Assembly (NCBI GenBank): GCA_051294375.1
Contig: CM119267.1
Coordinates: 4,974,558 to 5,038,557, forward strand
Source of the DNA: Paraspadella gotoi
Taxonomy: Eukaryota > Chaetognatha
Direction of reading: 5' to 3'
DNA length: 64,000 bases
This document shows positions 43,690-57,088 of this stretch, in pieces. Position 1 is the stretch's first letter; each line of letters begins with the position of its first letter. A program made the position numbers and the translations under genes. Below the pieces are notes generated by a model. It was not told the origin of the DNA. It was given only the letters and a program-made list of their open reading frames with translations, and searched no databases.

Positions 43690-43952
43690 ACTCTGAGCAA
43701 CATGGATCTAATCTAACGGTTCCATGTTTTCATGCAACATAACGCATTTCGGCTCCGCGCCCTCTTCCTTTCGGCGCCGATTTTCGCCCGGCGTTGCCCG
43801 GCGTCGCCCGCCAGTGGCACCGACCGCCGGCGGCGACGCAACGAGGACTCAAAGGGAGAAAACGAGCGTCGACAGGGGATAAGTTTCAATTTTCGCCGTC
43901 AAAGGCAGGAATTCCCAGAAATATTATTGAGATAACGGCTTCTGGATTATCG

Positions 43953-43961
<9 letters not shown>

Positions 43962-43983
<22 letters not shown>

Positions 43984-44001
43984 CTCTCTTCTCTCTTCTC
44001 A

Positions 44002-44032
<31 letters not shown>

Positions 44033-44042
44033 CTCTTCTCAC
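43962..44042. repeat. (CT)n microsatellite
   Basis: Imperfect CT tract, in a stretch (about 43,400-44,085) seen only once in the window. Confidence 0.9.
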
Positions 44043-44345
44043 TTTTAACTCTTTCATTCTACTGTAGTACTACAATCTTTATTGGGAGTTGGAATGGAAT
44101 GGAATGCTAATTAAAAATAAAATAAACAAATTCTAAATGAAATAAAACTAAGGAAAGTAACGAGTTTGTTAAAGAAGGTGTAGGAGTGAGATGCACTCAA
44201 ACTACACGCATGCGACTATGAGTAGTGAGGTTGCACAAATCGTTGGGGCAGGAGAACAACATGGTAGACTTGGTTGCAACCGAACCGTCGGAATTGCTGG
44301 AGAATTTTATCGGTGCAATAAACATTGTTCAATGCACGGATTCAA

Positions 44346-44392
<47 letters not shown>

Positions 44393-44978
44393 AGAAGAGG
44401 GAGAGAGAGAGAGAGAGAGAGAGAGAAGAGAGGGGGAAGAGAGGGAGAAAGAACGAACTTGCCCGTAAACTGTTGTCATTTGGTGAAAAAATCGGGGTTG
44501 AAATCGGATCCCTCGTTTTTCCGTCCGTGAAAGAAAAACCTTTTTTACAAATCTTTTTTTTTTTTTCGTTTTGTCAAAAAACTCATGAATTGGTATACAT
44601 TGAAATATTTAATTTAGAATTTCAGTTGAATATCTTTTTTGAATCAAGATTGAAAACAAATATATAACGCTTATAAACGCATTTCCTTTTCATGGATTTT
44701 CGTAACGAATTAGTTTTACTCGGCCGAATCGGGCTCATTTCATAATCATAATCACTTTACTTTTTCTTCTAATCGCGTTTTCATAAACGTAACTTTTTTT
44801 CAGCGAAAAACTGCATTTATTTTTGTGTTTTTTTTTTTTTACAAACTTTTTTTTCGCCGAAAATTTGACGTCGAGGAAAAACTCCGCCATTTTTTTTCTT
44901 TCGCCAGGGGTTTTTTTTCCGCGCAATAAAAATCTGAATCGGAAATTCCTTTGATGATTAAAATTTCTCAAAAAAAAA

Positions 44979-44989
<11 letters not shown>

Positions 44990-45015
<26 letters not shown>

Positions 45016-45107
45016 CGAAGAGAGAAAGAGAGAGAGAGGAAGAGAGAGAGAGAGAGAGAGAGGAGAGGAGGGTCGTTAAAAAGGAAATGGCGAGAAGAGA
45101 GAAAGAG

Positions 45108-45160
<53 letters not shown>

Positions 45161-45162
45161 AG
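44990..45162. repeat. (GA)n microsatellite cluster
   Basis: Several GA tracts separated by a short ggtcgttaaaaaggaaatgg stretch. Equivalent cluster at 53,615-53,781 and, inverted, at 61,746-61,912. Confidence 0.9.
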
Positions 45163-45699
45163 AAAATATTCCAGTTATTCATATTTTTGTGATTTTTTCC
45201 GGTGATTATGGTTTTTTCTCAAGACTCGCGGCTTTGGCTTTTGAAACACTCCCCCCCCTTCCCAGATCTCGATCTAACGCACTTTTAGAGCCAGTGTCCC
45301 GGAAAATTGCCGTAAATCGTATACCCAAAACTGATTTTTTTTTCTCTTTTGAAAGTCAATATAACCAACTTCATTAGACTTTCCCACGTTCGTTCCAGTC
45401 TAACCCGGTTAAACCTTACGCGTTTTTTCCACCGTTAAACTCACCCAGAATCTTAAACCTGCCTCGTCCCATCGAGAAAGACCCACGCTTATCTTTATCG
45501 TTTTTCCTCCTCTCTCACCTGCTCTCGCCTTCCACTTATCCCGACAGACATCGACCCCTCTTCACCCCCACCCTCTCCACACCCCAGCCGCCCCCTCAAC
45601 CGCCCCGAAACTCTATTTTCCATTTTTGGCGAATCGAGTTTCTTTTCTCTCACGAAATTCGAGGCAAAAGTCGGGAAATTAGAAAATGATCGAAATAGA

Positions 45700-45716
45700 G
45701 AGTAAAGAAAGAGGAG

Positions 45717-45794
<78 letters not shown>
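45700..45794. repeat. (GA)n microsatellite
   Basis: Long near-perfect GA run. Copy 2 equivalent at 54,300-54,393. Confidence 0.92.
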
Positions 45795-47987
45795 CAGTAA
45801 ACGATCCTTTTCTTTGCGCTTTTGAATAATCGAAAGGCTCTTTTTTTGCGGGGGGAACAGAGGTCAAGTAAATCTTGGGGCGTGAAGATAAGTTAAAAGA
45901 GGGCGGCTGGGACCAGGCTGGGTGCGGGTAAGTTGGAGGGTCTTACCGGCCTTCGATTCTGATTTTTTTTTAGGGGGGAAAGAAAAGTGGGTTTGACTTC
46001 GGCGTTGTTTTGACCGACGTCGATCGGAAAAGATAAGAACTTGATTCGGCGAGAGAGTGAGGTCGAACCGACCTTTATAGTTGGTAAGTGCGATTAAGAA
46101 CTGAAAGTTTGTTATCGGATGACTCTGATGACGAAAACATTTACTTAACTTTCTTAAATTGCTTCTCCACTGATTACTTAACTATTTTGATGCACGTAAC
46201 TTAGTTACATGCCAAACTTTTCCTTTCATGAATAGATGAAAGATCTGAAAGATTATAGTTAGGAAATAAGTTTTATAAAGTTATAATAATAAGTTTATTA
46301 AATAATAAAATTGGTAAAAGGATTTGACCGTATTGTTGGATTCTAATGACTCGGTATATTCTAATAAAATAAAGAGTTTTAAAAATTATAACGTCATCAA
46401 CTTACATTTAAATTTATTTTGACGTACGTAAGCGCGATTCCAAAATAATTTTCCTATTTTTAATGTGAAGAAAATCGAAAGTGAGAAAGTCAGCCCATTG
46501 GTCTTTTTCTCTGACATCTTTTCTATTCCTGACCTCACTCAATCCCCGGCTGAGAGAGTCTCTCTCTCTCGTCTCTCTCCTCTCTCCTCTCTCCTCTCTC
46601 TCTCTCTCTCTCTCTACTCTCGTCTTCTCTCTCTCTCCCCTCTCTTCCTCTCCCTTCCCGTCACCGCTGGCTAAGTTCTCTGACTCACGGAAAAACAGAA
46701 AAAAGATTCCCAGATTTTTTGTCTAATTCTCCGGAATTTTTGCAAAATCGGTTCGGAAATCTGGGACAAGGCTAAAATCAGGGCTGAATCAAGAACTCGG
46801 TGTTTGAATCAGAGTGGATCAAATTCGCATGATAGATTTTTAATTAAGTAAACAAAAATTGTATTCAAAAATTTTTACCGGCTTTTTTTTTTTCAAAATC
46901 TAAACAAAAGCACGAAATGGACATTTTTGGCTTTTTGATGGCGTTAATTAAGCGTTTGTTTTGCATTAATAAATACAAAATTAAATCGCATTCTATTCAT
47001 AATTTAATCCTCTTTTTTCTTTCAATTGTTCTTTTTTTTCCCTTTTTTTTTTCCATAAACCCTCCGGACCTCTGCCGTGCCGATTTGTCTACATTAAGAC
47101 AAAGGGAAACCTCGAGTCTTTCCTCCGCTGGAAGTCCAATTATTCATATGGATAACAAGAGAAGGAAGAAGTTGAGAGGACGGGGTCGTGAGTGGGAATG
47201 TCACGGTGAGTGAGATGGGAAACTTCAGTGGGAAATGATGAATTCGGCGAGTGATCGGACAGCGGAGGACGAGGAAGATGGAAAAAAGTACAGTCGTCAG
47301 CTAGCCAATTCTGTTAAACATTACTGACAGCCAGATACAGCGAGTGGGAAACGGGTTTTCCCTCTACGACGGTGGAGTAAGGCGAAGGCTGGGATTTGGC
47401 GGGGATCAAAAAGAGAGGGGAAATGGAGTGGGGATCAAATCCCGAGGTAGATGATCGCGGATTTCTCTTTCCGATTGAATGAGACCTTACCTTTCGCCCT
47501 GACATTCCTCGTCCAATATTCCTTCTCCTACAGGTGAAAAATCGGGTGAGGGAGACTTTTCCTATTTTTTTTTTCTATTCCTTTTTTCATATCTCGGGTC
47601 GTTTCCAAATACAATAAGAGCGGAAGGTTCGTCTTGAAACGCCGATCGAATTTCAGACGAGAAATCAAATGATACGTTCAGCATAAATCTATTATAAATG
47701 AATATACGATGATAATTTCTCATGTCGATCCGAGACGTTTCCATAATTCTTCACTACCCACCCCCATTTTTTGTTACCCTTTTCTTATCCCATTTTTCTT
47801 CCAACTTTTGTTTATGTTTATCCATTTTTCTCCTTTTATCCTTTCCTTTAGTTTTTCTCTCCCCCCTTTTTTTTTTCTTCCCTTCCCTTCCTTTTTCCTT
47901 TCTTCCTATTTCCTTTATTCTTTAATTCCTTGTTTCGGTTTTTCCTTTGGCTTTTTCCGATCGATCCCTTTTTATATTCAAACAGAA

Positions 47988-48146
47988 ATGAATTTCATCA
48001 ACGGCGACACTCGACGACGACGAGGCGACGAACTGCGATACGACGTCGACGATGACGACGACGATGAAAAAGTTCTAACAAGGAAATGTTCAACCACGTA
48101 TTGCGGAAAGGTGACAAGGATGACGTTGACGACAATCATAATCTAA
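47988..48146 (+). CDS. Doubtful exon with aspartate run (in duplicated segment C)
   Basis: A strong T/C-rich tract and an acceptor-like ttcaaacag precede aATGAATTTCATCAACGG. The frame runs through a gac/gat triplet repeat (DVDDDDDDEK) to TTYCGKVTRMTLTTIII and a stop. In copy 2 (56,560-56,720) the tail is preserved but the part before it is in another frame. Most likely a chance frame over a triplet repeat; recorded because the acceptor-like context is unusually good. Confidence 0.12.
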   Translation: MNFINGDTRRRRGDELRYDVDDDDDDEKVLTRKCSTTYCGKVTRMTLTTIII

Positions 48147-49369
48147 ATGATGACAAGAACGCGCGACAAGAGTGACGAAGCGAAAAACACCTCTTTACAA
48201 TGTACACGTCATATTAGAAGAAATGAATTAGGCAAGAAAGTAGATATAAATTGCCTAAAACCATGATGAAAAAAATATGCTTATGTGCATCCACAAAAAT
48301 AAGCGAACCGACAAGTGAACAACAATGATATGATGAAACTGATCACGAATGTCATGAAGTCATCATGAATGATTGAAAATGACTAGGATGACGTGACGAA
48401 AAAAATATGGCGAACCTGACATCGACGAATATAAAAAAACTTAAGAAGAGACGACGACACGACGAAAGACGACGACGACGACGACGAGGCGACGACGAAC
48501 GACGACGACGCGACAGACAGAAGCTGAACAAAGAAATATAAAAAGGGAAAAGTCGAAAGAAAAGAAAAGAAGAGAAAAAGGAAAGAAGACGGAAGAATGG
48601 AATCGTGACGCGCGTGGGAGAGCGGCATCCTCGTCGCCATGGAGACACGAATACGACTCGTGAGACGTTCGTGGGATTACGAGAAGCTTCAGGAAAGACG
48701 AGTTGTCGTCGCGTGGTCGTCGTTGTCGTCATGTCGGCTTGGGTCTCGTTATTTCTTTCCTCCTTTCCGAATGTAAGCTCGTTCTTGAGCTCTGTGAATG
48801 TGTCTCGTTGCTTTTGCATGTTGAAAATGAAAGTTGCAAAAATTGCTTGTTTCGCTATTCATTATTTTTTAAGATTTAGAAATAACTATTATTTATAATT
48901 TATTTATTTATTATTTTATTATTATGGATCGAAAAGCACTGATTGGGCAAGATCGGACTGCCAATCAGCGAAGCGAAAAAGTATGTACATTAAAAAATCT
49001 TTATAAAGATTTTTTAAAATATACGAAGTAATATGCAAACCTAAATAATAATAATAAAATTCTCGTCATTGACTGTACTTGTCGTGGACTAAATTCAATT
49101 CTTTAATCAAAATCAGTTGCCATATCAGACTGGAGAATCTTGAAAGCAGACCATCTGGCAGAAATGGAAAAGATGCGACGAAAAAGTCTGTACAACATGC
49201 AAGTCGCTAATACTAAGAAGGAAAAAACATCTTCCTTGGCAGCCGAATCATTTTTTTTTAAAGAAAAAAAAATGAATAAAAATTATGGCTAAAGGAAAAA
49301 ACTTTCAAAAAAAAGGGAGACAACATAACGAGAAATGGAGAGAAAAAAAAATTGTCGGGAAAAGATAAA

Positions 49370-50030
49370 AATTGAGGAAGAGAGAGAGAAAAAAATTATG
49401 GGAAAGAAAGAGAAAGGAAAAAAAAAGAAAAGGAAAAGAAAAGAAAGAAAAGGGAGAAAAATTATGGAGGAAAAAGGAGGAAGGAAAAAGAAAAGGAAAA
49501 GAAAGAAAAGGAAAAAAATTATGGGAGGAAAAGAAGGAAAGGAAAAGAGAGGAAAAAAAGAAAGAAAAAAAATTGGGAGGAAAAAGGAGGAAAGGAAAAA
49601 AGAATGGAAAAGGAAAAGAAAAGAAAAAGGAAAAAATATTGAGAAAAAAGGAGGAAAAAGAAAAGTAAAAGAAGAAAAAGGAAAAAAATTATGGGAGGAA
49701 AAAAGAGAAAGGAAAAAAGAAAAGGAAAAAAAAGAAAGGAAAAAAATATATGGAAGGAAAAAGGAAGAAAAGGAAAAAAGAAATGGAAAAGAAAAAAAGA
49801 AAAAGAAAAAATAATTATGGGAGGAAAAAGGAGGAAAGGAAAAAAAAAGGAAAAAGGAAGAGAAAAAAGAAAAGAAAAAGAAAGATAAGGAAAAAGAAAA
49901 ATATTGGGAGGAAAAAATAAGGAAAGGAGAAAAAGAAAAGGAAAAAGAAAAGAAAGAAAAATATGGGAGGAAAAAGAAGGAAAGAAAAAAGAAAGAAAAA
50001 AGAAAAAAAAAAGAAAAGAAAGAAAAGAAA
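49370..50030 (+). repeat. Homopurine minisatellite, ~60-bp unit
   Basis: About ten units built on attatgggaggaaaaaggagg plus A/G-only filler (aaaggaaaagaaagaaaagg). Unit length varies from about 52 to 90 bp. Apart from the attatg core the strand is nearly pure purine. Lysine/glutamate frames on plus and phenylalanine/serine frames on minus are compositional. Duplicate at 57,945-58,600. Confidence 0.9.
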
Positions 50031-50039
50031 AAAACGCCG

Positions 50040-52070
50040 ACCATCTCCGCCGTTAAGAAGGAAAGAGAAGAGAAAAAAATAAATAATTCAAACAGAGATT
50101 AGAAAATGAAAGGGAAGCTTTGCGACAAATAAGCGAGCAGAAGCGGGTGGGAGTGGGAAGAGGTGGTTTAGAGTGGGTTGGGGGTTTAGGTGAGTTCGGA
50201 AGGGGGGGTCCAACGGGGGCGTGAAGTGGTTTGATCAAAGGAAGATGGGATGTGAAGAAAAAAAACGTGGGGGTCACAAATGAGGAGGCGAAAAGGTTAA
50301 ATAAAGAGGAATATGAAGGATCGGGAAGATTTATTGTTGACAAGATGACAAAAGATGACAAAGGAGGAAAAAAGAAATAGAGAGAATGGAAGAAGATTAA
50401 ATAGAGAAACTGTGGGAGAATGTATAAAAAAAGAATAAAAAAAGAATATAAAATTTGGCAAAAGATGGTAAAAACAGTAATACAAAATAGGAAATATATG
50501 CATGCAGAAATGTGAATAATTAAATATTAAAAATAAGAATACTAGTGGCTTGGACAAACAAGTCGACGGTGATGATGGTTATAAAAAAGACAAAAAGAAA
50601 AAAGTTAAAAGGAAAAAAAGATGAAAACAACTGGAGGCGGAGAATAACGGAATTTAAGAAGAAGGGAGAGAGAGAGAGAGAGAGAGGAGAAGAGAAGAGA
50701 GGGAGAGAAGGACAGAGAGAAACAAGAGAGAGAGGTAGAACACGCAAACGGTTATTTTTTTTTCATTCGCCGTTGGAAACTGAAAAGATGAAAAAAGTTT
50801 TGTCGCCTTCGTAATTTTAACTATTTCATAAAAAATTTTTTCAATATTCAAATAACGAATGGATATTAAAACAATTATTGCGTCGAAGTGATTTTAACAT
50901 TTTAAACCAAAGACACGACACCCTGAGTTGATAATGATTTTGGTCTCTCGTTTTGCTCATAGTGATAATTAAACCAACGGTTTTCTCTATGTTCAACTCC
51001 TTCATTATCATAGCGAGTCTTTTCATCCTTTCTGATTCAATAGCAATCATTTTTTTTCAATCGCTATCCTGACGCTTAACTTACCCGGTTTCACCATCAT
51101 TCTTCACGCAATTTCCTCAATCGACCTGACTAGCTCCCTTTTCATCTTCTCCCTCAAAATGATTCGTCAATTGCTTTGAAAACCTTTTCTTCGAAAATGC
51201 GAGAGAGTTTCTCATGAAACGCGGTCGAGATGGAAATAAGTTGCTCCTCGTAGACGTGGCTAGGGTGTTGGCCGTAGCGGAGCTGGGAGTGACGTTGGTG
51301 CTGGTAATCGTACAAATACTTAAGCTCTTTTTTCTTATTAAAGTTTCGCTTATTAACTCTGGAGAGTTTTATATAAACACGAAGGAACAAAGAATTAAAA
51401 CCAACAAAGGGTTAAGTTTAGTTTTGCTTTGCGACAGGGTCAATAAACCCCAATTCAGTTTGCATTTTACGTTTTTAACTTAAAAAACTCTTAAAAAATA
51501 CGTAAAAGAAAAGAGAAGAAATAAAAAAGAAAGTAAACTATATCTCTGATCGAAAAGTGTTTTTTTCTTTTTTCTTCTCCCCCCACATTTTTTTGGGGCG
51601 AACGAATTTTGTAGAAAAAACGATTGACATTCCCAATTCCCATCCAATGGAATCGAAGAGAAAGACGGAGGGGGGGGAGTGAAAAGGTTTAGCGTGAAAG
51701 CGAGGGTGGCTGTGAATTGAGGAGTGAGGACCGAGTGGCGGCCGAGTTCTCCTGTGATTGAACTTAATCGTTTTAAGTTGTGATGTGAATCGTAGCGGTT
51801 GGGAGCGAGGTTCACCAGAGGGGAGGTTTCCGAGTGAGAGAGACAGGATGTGAAGTATTTGGAGTGACGAGGTATAAGGTGAATTCCAGAGGAAAGGTAG
51901 GGCGTGATTCCAGAAAGAGGTAGGCCCCGTGATCCAGAGGGAGGGTTGGTGATTAGCGAAAAGAATTAAAATCAATTACTTCCGAGTTTTTTTTTCCCTA
52001 CGACACCCTACTAATTTAAAGTGAACCGAAAAAGAATTGGGGAACGTTCCTCTTGTTCCATCTATGAGAG
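50040..52070. other. Remainder of segment C copy 1, no gene seen
   Basis: G-rich patch (50,130-50,220), A-rich stretch, GA tract and AT-rich DNA. Copy-to-copy indels break every frame longer than about 60 codons. Confidence 0.6.
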
Positions 52071-52077
52071 AGTGAGT

Positions 52078-52110
<33 letters not shown>

Positions 52111-52709
52111 AGAAAGAGGAGAGAGAAGAGAGGAGAGAGAGAGAGAAGAGACGAGAGAGAGAGAAGAGAGAGAGAGAGAGAAATTCTTTCTCTCTTGTTC
52201 TTTATTTTTCTTTTTGATACAAAGAATGAGTATAAAAACAGTATCGGAAAAATTGTTTTTAAAAAGTAGATTAGTCTTTTATTAATAAGATTGACTTACC
52301 TACTATTTGCACACTACTATAGCAAAACAGTTAAATATTAATTTAAACATTCATCGTTACCGTATTGCGATTCAATAGACTTAAAATAAATGAATTCTAG
52401 ATATTTATGAACAAACATATTTAAAAGAATCGTACATACGCAACCTAAAAAAACTTCAATACTTGGAGTTTTGTGTATTTCTTTTTTTAGTTTTTGTGTT
52501 TCTTTTTTCTTCCGGTTTTTTCGGTCGAATCCAATTGAGTCGCGACGACGAACGAGGGAAACTTTAAGTTTCCAACGAAACATTTTTTTTGTTGGAGTTT
52601 TAACTAAAACGTCGTCCGTCGTCGTCGACGTCGTCGCGTCGTCGTCGAACGTCGTTATTATCCTCAAATCTAAGTCATTGTAGTCTTCAACTAACATTTA
52701 ACGTCGAAA

Positions 52710-52734
52710 NNNNNNNNNNNNNNNNNNNNNNNNN
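52710..52734. other. Assembly gap (25 N) between segment C copies
   Basis: Left edge acatttaacgtcgaaa, right edge ggaatggaatgg. The same left edge precedes the gap at 61,251. Confidence 0.99.
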
Positions 52735-52985
52735 GGAATGGAATGGAATGCTAATTAAAAAATAAAATAAACAAATCTAAATGAAATAAAACTAAGGAAA
52801 GTAACGAGTTTGTTAAGGAAGGTGTAGGTGAGTCACTCAAACTACACGCATGCGACTATGAGTAGGAGGTTGCACAAATCGTTGGGGCAGGAGAAACAAC
52901 ATGGTAGATTGGTTTGCAACCGAACCGTCGGAATTGCTGAGAATTTATCGGGCAACTAAACATTGTTCTAATGCACGGATTCAAT

Positions 52986-53076
<91 letters not shown>

Positions 53077-53606
53077 GAGAGAGGGAGAAAGAACGAACTT
53101 GCCCGTAAACTGTGTCATTTGGTGAAAAAATCGAGGGTTGAAATCGGATCCCTCGTTTTTCGTCCGTGAAAGAAAAACCTTTTTACAAATCTTTTTTTTT
53201 TTTTCGTTTTTGTCAAGAAAACTCATGAATTGTATACATTGAAATTTTAATTTAGATTTCAGTTGAATATCTTTTTTGAATCAAGATTGAAAACAAATAT
53301 ATAACCATTATAAACGCATTTCCTTTCATGGATTTCGTAACGAAAGTTTACTCGGCGAATCGGCTCATTTCACATAATCATAATCACTTTACTTTTTTCT
53401 TCTAATCGCGTTTTCATAAACGTAACTTTTTTTTCGCGAAAAACTGCATTTATTTTTGTGTTTTTTTTTTTACAAATTTTTTTCGCCGAAAATTTTGACG
53501 TCGAGGAAAAACTCCGCCATTTTTTTTCTTTCGCCAGGGTTTTTTTTCCGCGCAATTATAAAAATCTGAATCGGAATTCTTTCGATGATAAAATTCTCAA
53601 AAAAAA

Positions 53607-53637
<31 letters not shown>

Positions 53638-53739
53638 AGAGAGAGAGAGAAAGAGAGAGGAGGAAGAGAGAGAGAGAGAGAGAGAGTCGTTAAAAAGAAA
53701 TGGCGAGAAGAGAGAGAAGGAGAGAGAGAGAGAGAGAGA

Positions 53740-53787
<48 letters not shown>

Positions 53788-54306
53788 CCAGTTATTCATA
53801 TTTTGTGGATTTTTTCCGGTGATTATGGTTTTTTCTCAAGACTCGCGGCTTTGGCTTTGAAACACTCCCCCCCCCTCCAGATCTCGATCTAACGCACTTT
53901 TAGAGCCAGTGCCGCGAAAATGTGCCTGTAAATCGTATACCCTAAAACTATTTTTTTTCTCTTTGAAAGTCAATATAACCAACTTCATTAGACTTTCCCA
54001 CGTTCGTTCAGTCTACCCGGTTAACCTTACCCGTTTTTTCCACCCGTTAAACTCACCAGAATCTTAAACTTCCTCGTCCCTCGAGACCCAACGCCTTATC
54101 TTTATCGTTTTTCTCCTCTCTCACCTCTCTCGGCCTTCCACATCCCACGACATCGACTCCTCTTCACCCCACCCTCTCCACACCCCACCGCCCCCTTCAA
54201 CCGCCCCGAATCTATTTCCATTTTTGGCGAAATCGAGTTTCTTTTCTCTCACGAAATTCGAGGCAAAAGTCGGGAAAATTAGAAAATGATCGAAATAGAG
54301 AGAAAG

Positions 54307-54390
<84 letters not shown>

Positions 54391-55200
54391 AGAGGCAGTA
54401 AACTGATCCTTTTCTTTGGCTTTTGAATAATCGAAAGGCTCTTTTTTTTGCGGGGGGAACAGAGGTCAAGTAAATCTGGGGCGTGAGATAAGTTAAAAGA
54501 GGGCGGCTGGGACCAGGCTGGGTAGCGGGTAAGTTGAGTGGTCTACCGGCCTTCGATTCTGATTTTTTTTTAGGGGGGAAAGAAAAGTGGTTTTGACTTC
54601 GGCGTTGTTGACCGACGTCGACGGAAAGATAAGAACTTGATCGGCGAGAGGTGAGGTCGAACCGACCTTTAATGTTGGTAAGTGCGATTAAGACTGAAAG
54701 TTTGTTATCGGATCGACTCTGATGACGAAACATTTACTTAACTTTCTTAATTGCTTGCTCACTGATTACTTAACTATTTTGATGCACGTAACTTAGTTAC
54801 ATGCTCAAACTTTTCCTTTCATGAATCAGATGAAAGATCTGAAAGGATTATAGTTTTAGGAAATAAGTTTTATAAAGTTAATAAAATAAGTTTATAAAAT
54901 AATAAAATTGGTAAAAGGATTTGACCGTATTGTCTGGATTCAAATGACCGGTATTATTCTAATAAAAAAGAGTTTTAAACATTATAACGTCATCACTACA
55001 TTTAAATTTATTTTGACGTACGTAACGCGATTCCAAAATAATTTTCCTATTTTTATGTGAGAAAATCGAAAGTGAGAAAGTCAGCCCATTGGATCTTTTT
55101 CTCTGACATCTTTTCTATTCCTTGACCTCCTCAATCCCCGCTGAGAGAGTCTCTCTCTCTCCTCTCTCTCTCTCTCCTCTCTCCTCTCTCTCTCTCTTCT

Positions 55201-55231
<31 letters not shown>

Positions 55232-57047
55232 CCTCTCTTCTTCCGTCACCCTGGCTAAGTTTCCGACTCACGGAAAAACAAGAAAAAAAGATTCCAGATT
55301 TTTTGTCTTAATTCTCCGGAATTTTTGCAAAATCGTTCGGAAATCTGGATCAAGCTAAAATCAGGGCTTGAATCAAGAACTCGGTGTTTGAATCAGAGTT
55401 GGAATCAATTCGCATGATAGATTTTTAATTAAGAAAAAAATTGTATTCAAAAATTTTTACCGCTTTTTTTTTTTCAAAATCTAAACAAAAGCACGAAATG
55501 ACACATTTTGGCTGTCTGATGGCTTAATTAAGCGTTTGTTTGCATTAAATAAAAAATTAAATCCATTCTATTCATAATTTAATCCTCTTTTTTCTTCAAG
55601 TGTTCTTTTTTTCCCCTTTTTTTTCCATAAACCTCTCCCGACCTCTGCCGTGCCGATTTGTCTACATTAAGACAAAGGGAAACCTCGAGTCTTTCCTCCG
55701 CTGGAGTCCAATTATTCATATGGATAACAAGAGAAGGAAGAGTTTGAGAGGACGGGGTCGTGAAGTGGAAATGTCAGGGTGAGTGAGATGGGAACTTCAG
55801 TGGGAAATGATGAATTCGGCGAGTGATCGGACAGCGAGACGGACGAGGAAGATGGAAAAAAGTACAGTCGGTCAGCTAGCCAATTCTGTTAAACTTACTG
55901 ACAGCCAGATACAGCGAGTGGGAAACGGGGTTTCCACTTTACGACGGTGGAGTAAGGCGAAGGCTGGGGATTTGGCGGGGATCAAAGAGAGGGGAATGGA
56001 GTGGGGATCAAATCCGAGGTAGGTCGTCGCGGATTTCTCTTTCCGATTCGACATTCGGAGAACCTTCCTTTCGCCTGACATTACCTCGTTCCTTTCCTTT
56101 CTCCCTCAGGTGAGATCGGTGTGGGAGACTTTTCCTTTTTTTTTTTCTTCTTCCTTTTTTCATATCTCGGGTCGTTTCTCATAATAAGAGCGGAACGGTT
56201 CGTCTTGAACGCCGATCGATTTCATGACGAGAAATAAATGATAGTTTCAGCATAAATCTATTAATAAATGAATATATCGATGATAAATTTCTCATGTCGA
56301 TCCGAGACGTTTCCATAATTCTTCAACTACCCCACCCCCATTTTTTACCTTTTCTTATCCCACTTTTCTTCCACTTTTGTTTATTGTTTATCCCATTTTT
56401 CTCCTTTTATCCTTTCCTTTAGTTTTTCTCTCCCCCCTTTTTTTTTTCTTCCCTTCCCTTCTTTTTTTCCTTTCTTCCTATTTCCTTTATTCTTTATTCC
56501 TTGTTCGGTTTTTCCTTTGGTTTTTCCCGATCGATCCCTTTTTATATTCAAAACAGAAAATGAATTTCATCAACGGACGACGAACGACGACGACGACGAC
56601 GAAGATGCGATGACGGTCGACGATGACGACGACGATGAAAAAGATTCTAACAAGGAAATGTTTACAACCACGTATTGCGGAAAGGTGACAAAGATGACGT
56701 TGACGACAATCATAATCTAAATGATGACAAGGAGACGCCGACAATGAGGACGAAGACGAAAAAACACTCTTTACAATGTACACGTCATATAGAAGAAATG
56801 TGAAAATTAGGCCAAAGAAAGTAGATATGAAATTGCCTAAAACATGATGAAAAAATATGCTATGATGACATCCACAAAAAATAGCGAACCTGACAAGTGA
56901 CAACAATGATGATGATGAATGATCACGAATGTCATGAATGTCATCATGAATGATGAAAATGACTAGGATGACGTCGACGAAAAAAATATGGCGAACCTGA
57001 CATCGACGAATATAAAAAAACTTAAGAAGAACGACGACGACGACGAA

Positions 57048-57088
<41 letters not shown>

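Larger units (their letters stand above)
44085..52709. repeat. Segment C, copy 1 (8.6-kb duplicated unit)
   Basis: Collinear with 52,735-61,250 from ggaatggaatggaatgctaa to acatttaacgtcgaaa at the gap edge. Contents in order: GA tracts (44,347-44,440; 44,990-45,162; 45,700-45,794), CT tract (46,556-46,645), T/C-rich stretch (47,755-47,950), gac triplets (48,003-48,065; 48,447-48,520), a purine minisatellite (49,370-50,030), GA tracts (50,667-50,736; 52,071-52,182) and gtc triplets (52,611-52,655). Copies differ chiefly by one-base indels. No gene is supported: all frames are low complexity or disrupted between copies. Confidence 0.88.

Noticed and set aside
47005-47220. Frame ending SPIIHMDNKRRKKLRGRGRE as a conserved exon
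   Set aside because: It is similar in copy 2 only because the whole segment is duplicated; upstream codons are in a different frame there and no splice sites fit.
49289-50044. 251-codon minus-strand F/S-rich frame and plus-strand K/E-rich frames as proteins
   Set aside because: Pure compositional effect of a homopurine tract; copy 2 at 57,945-58,652 breaks the frames by single-base indels.
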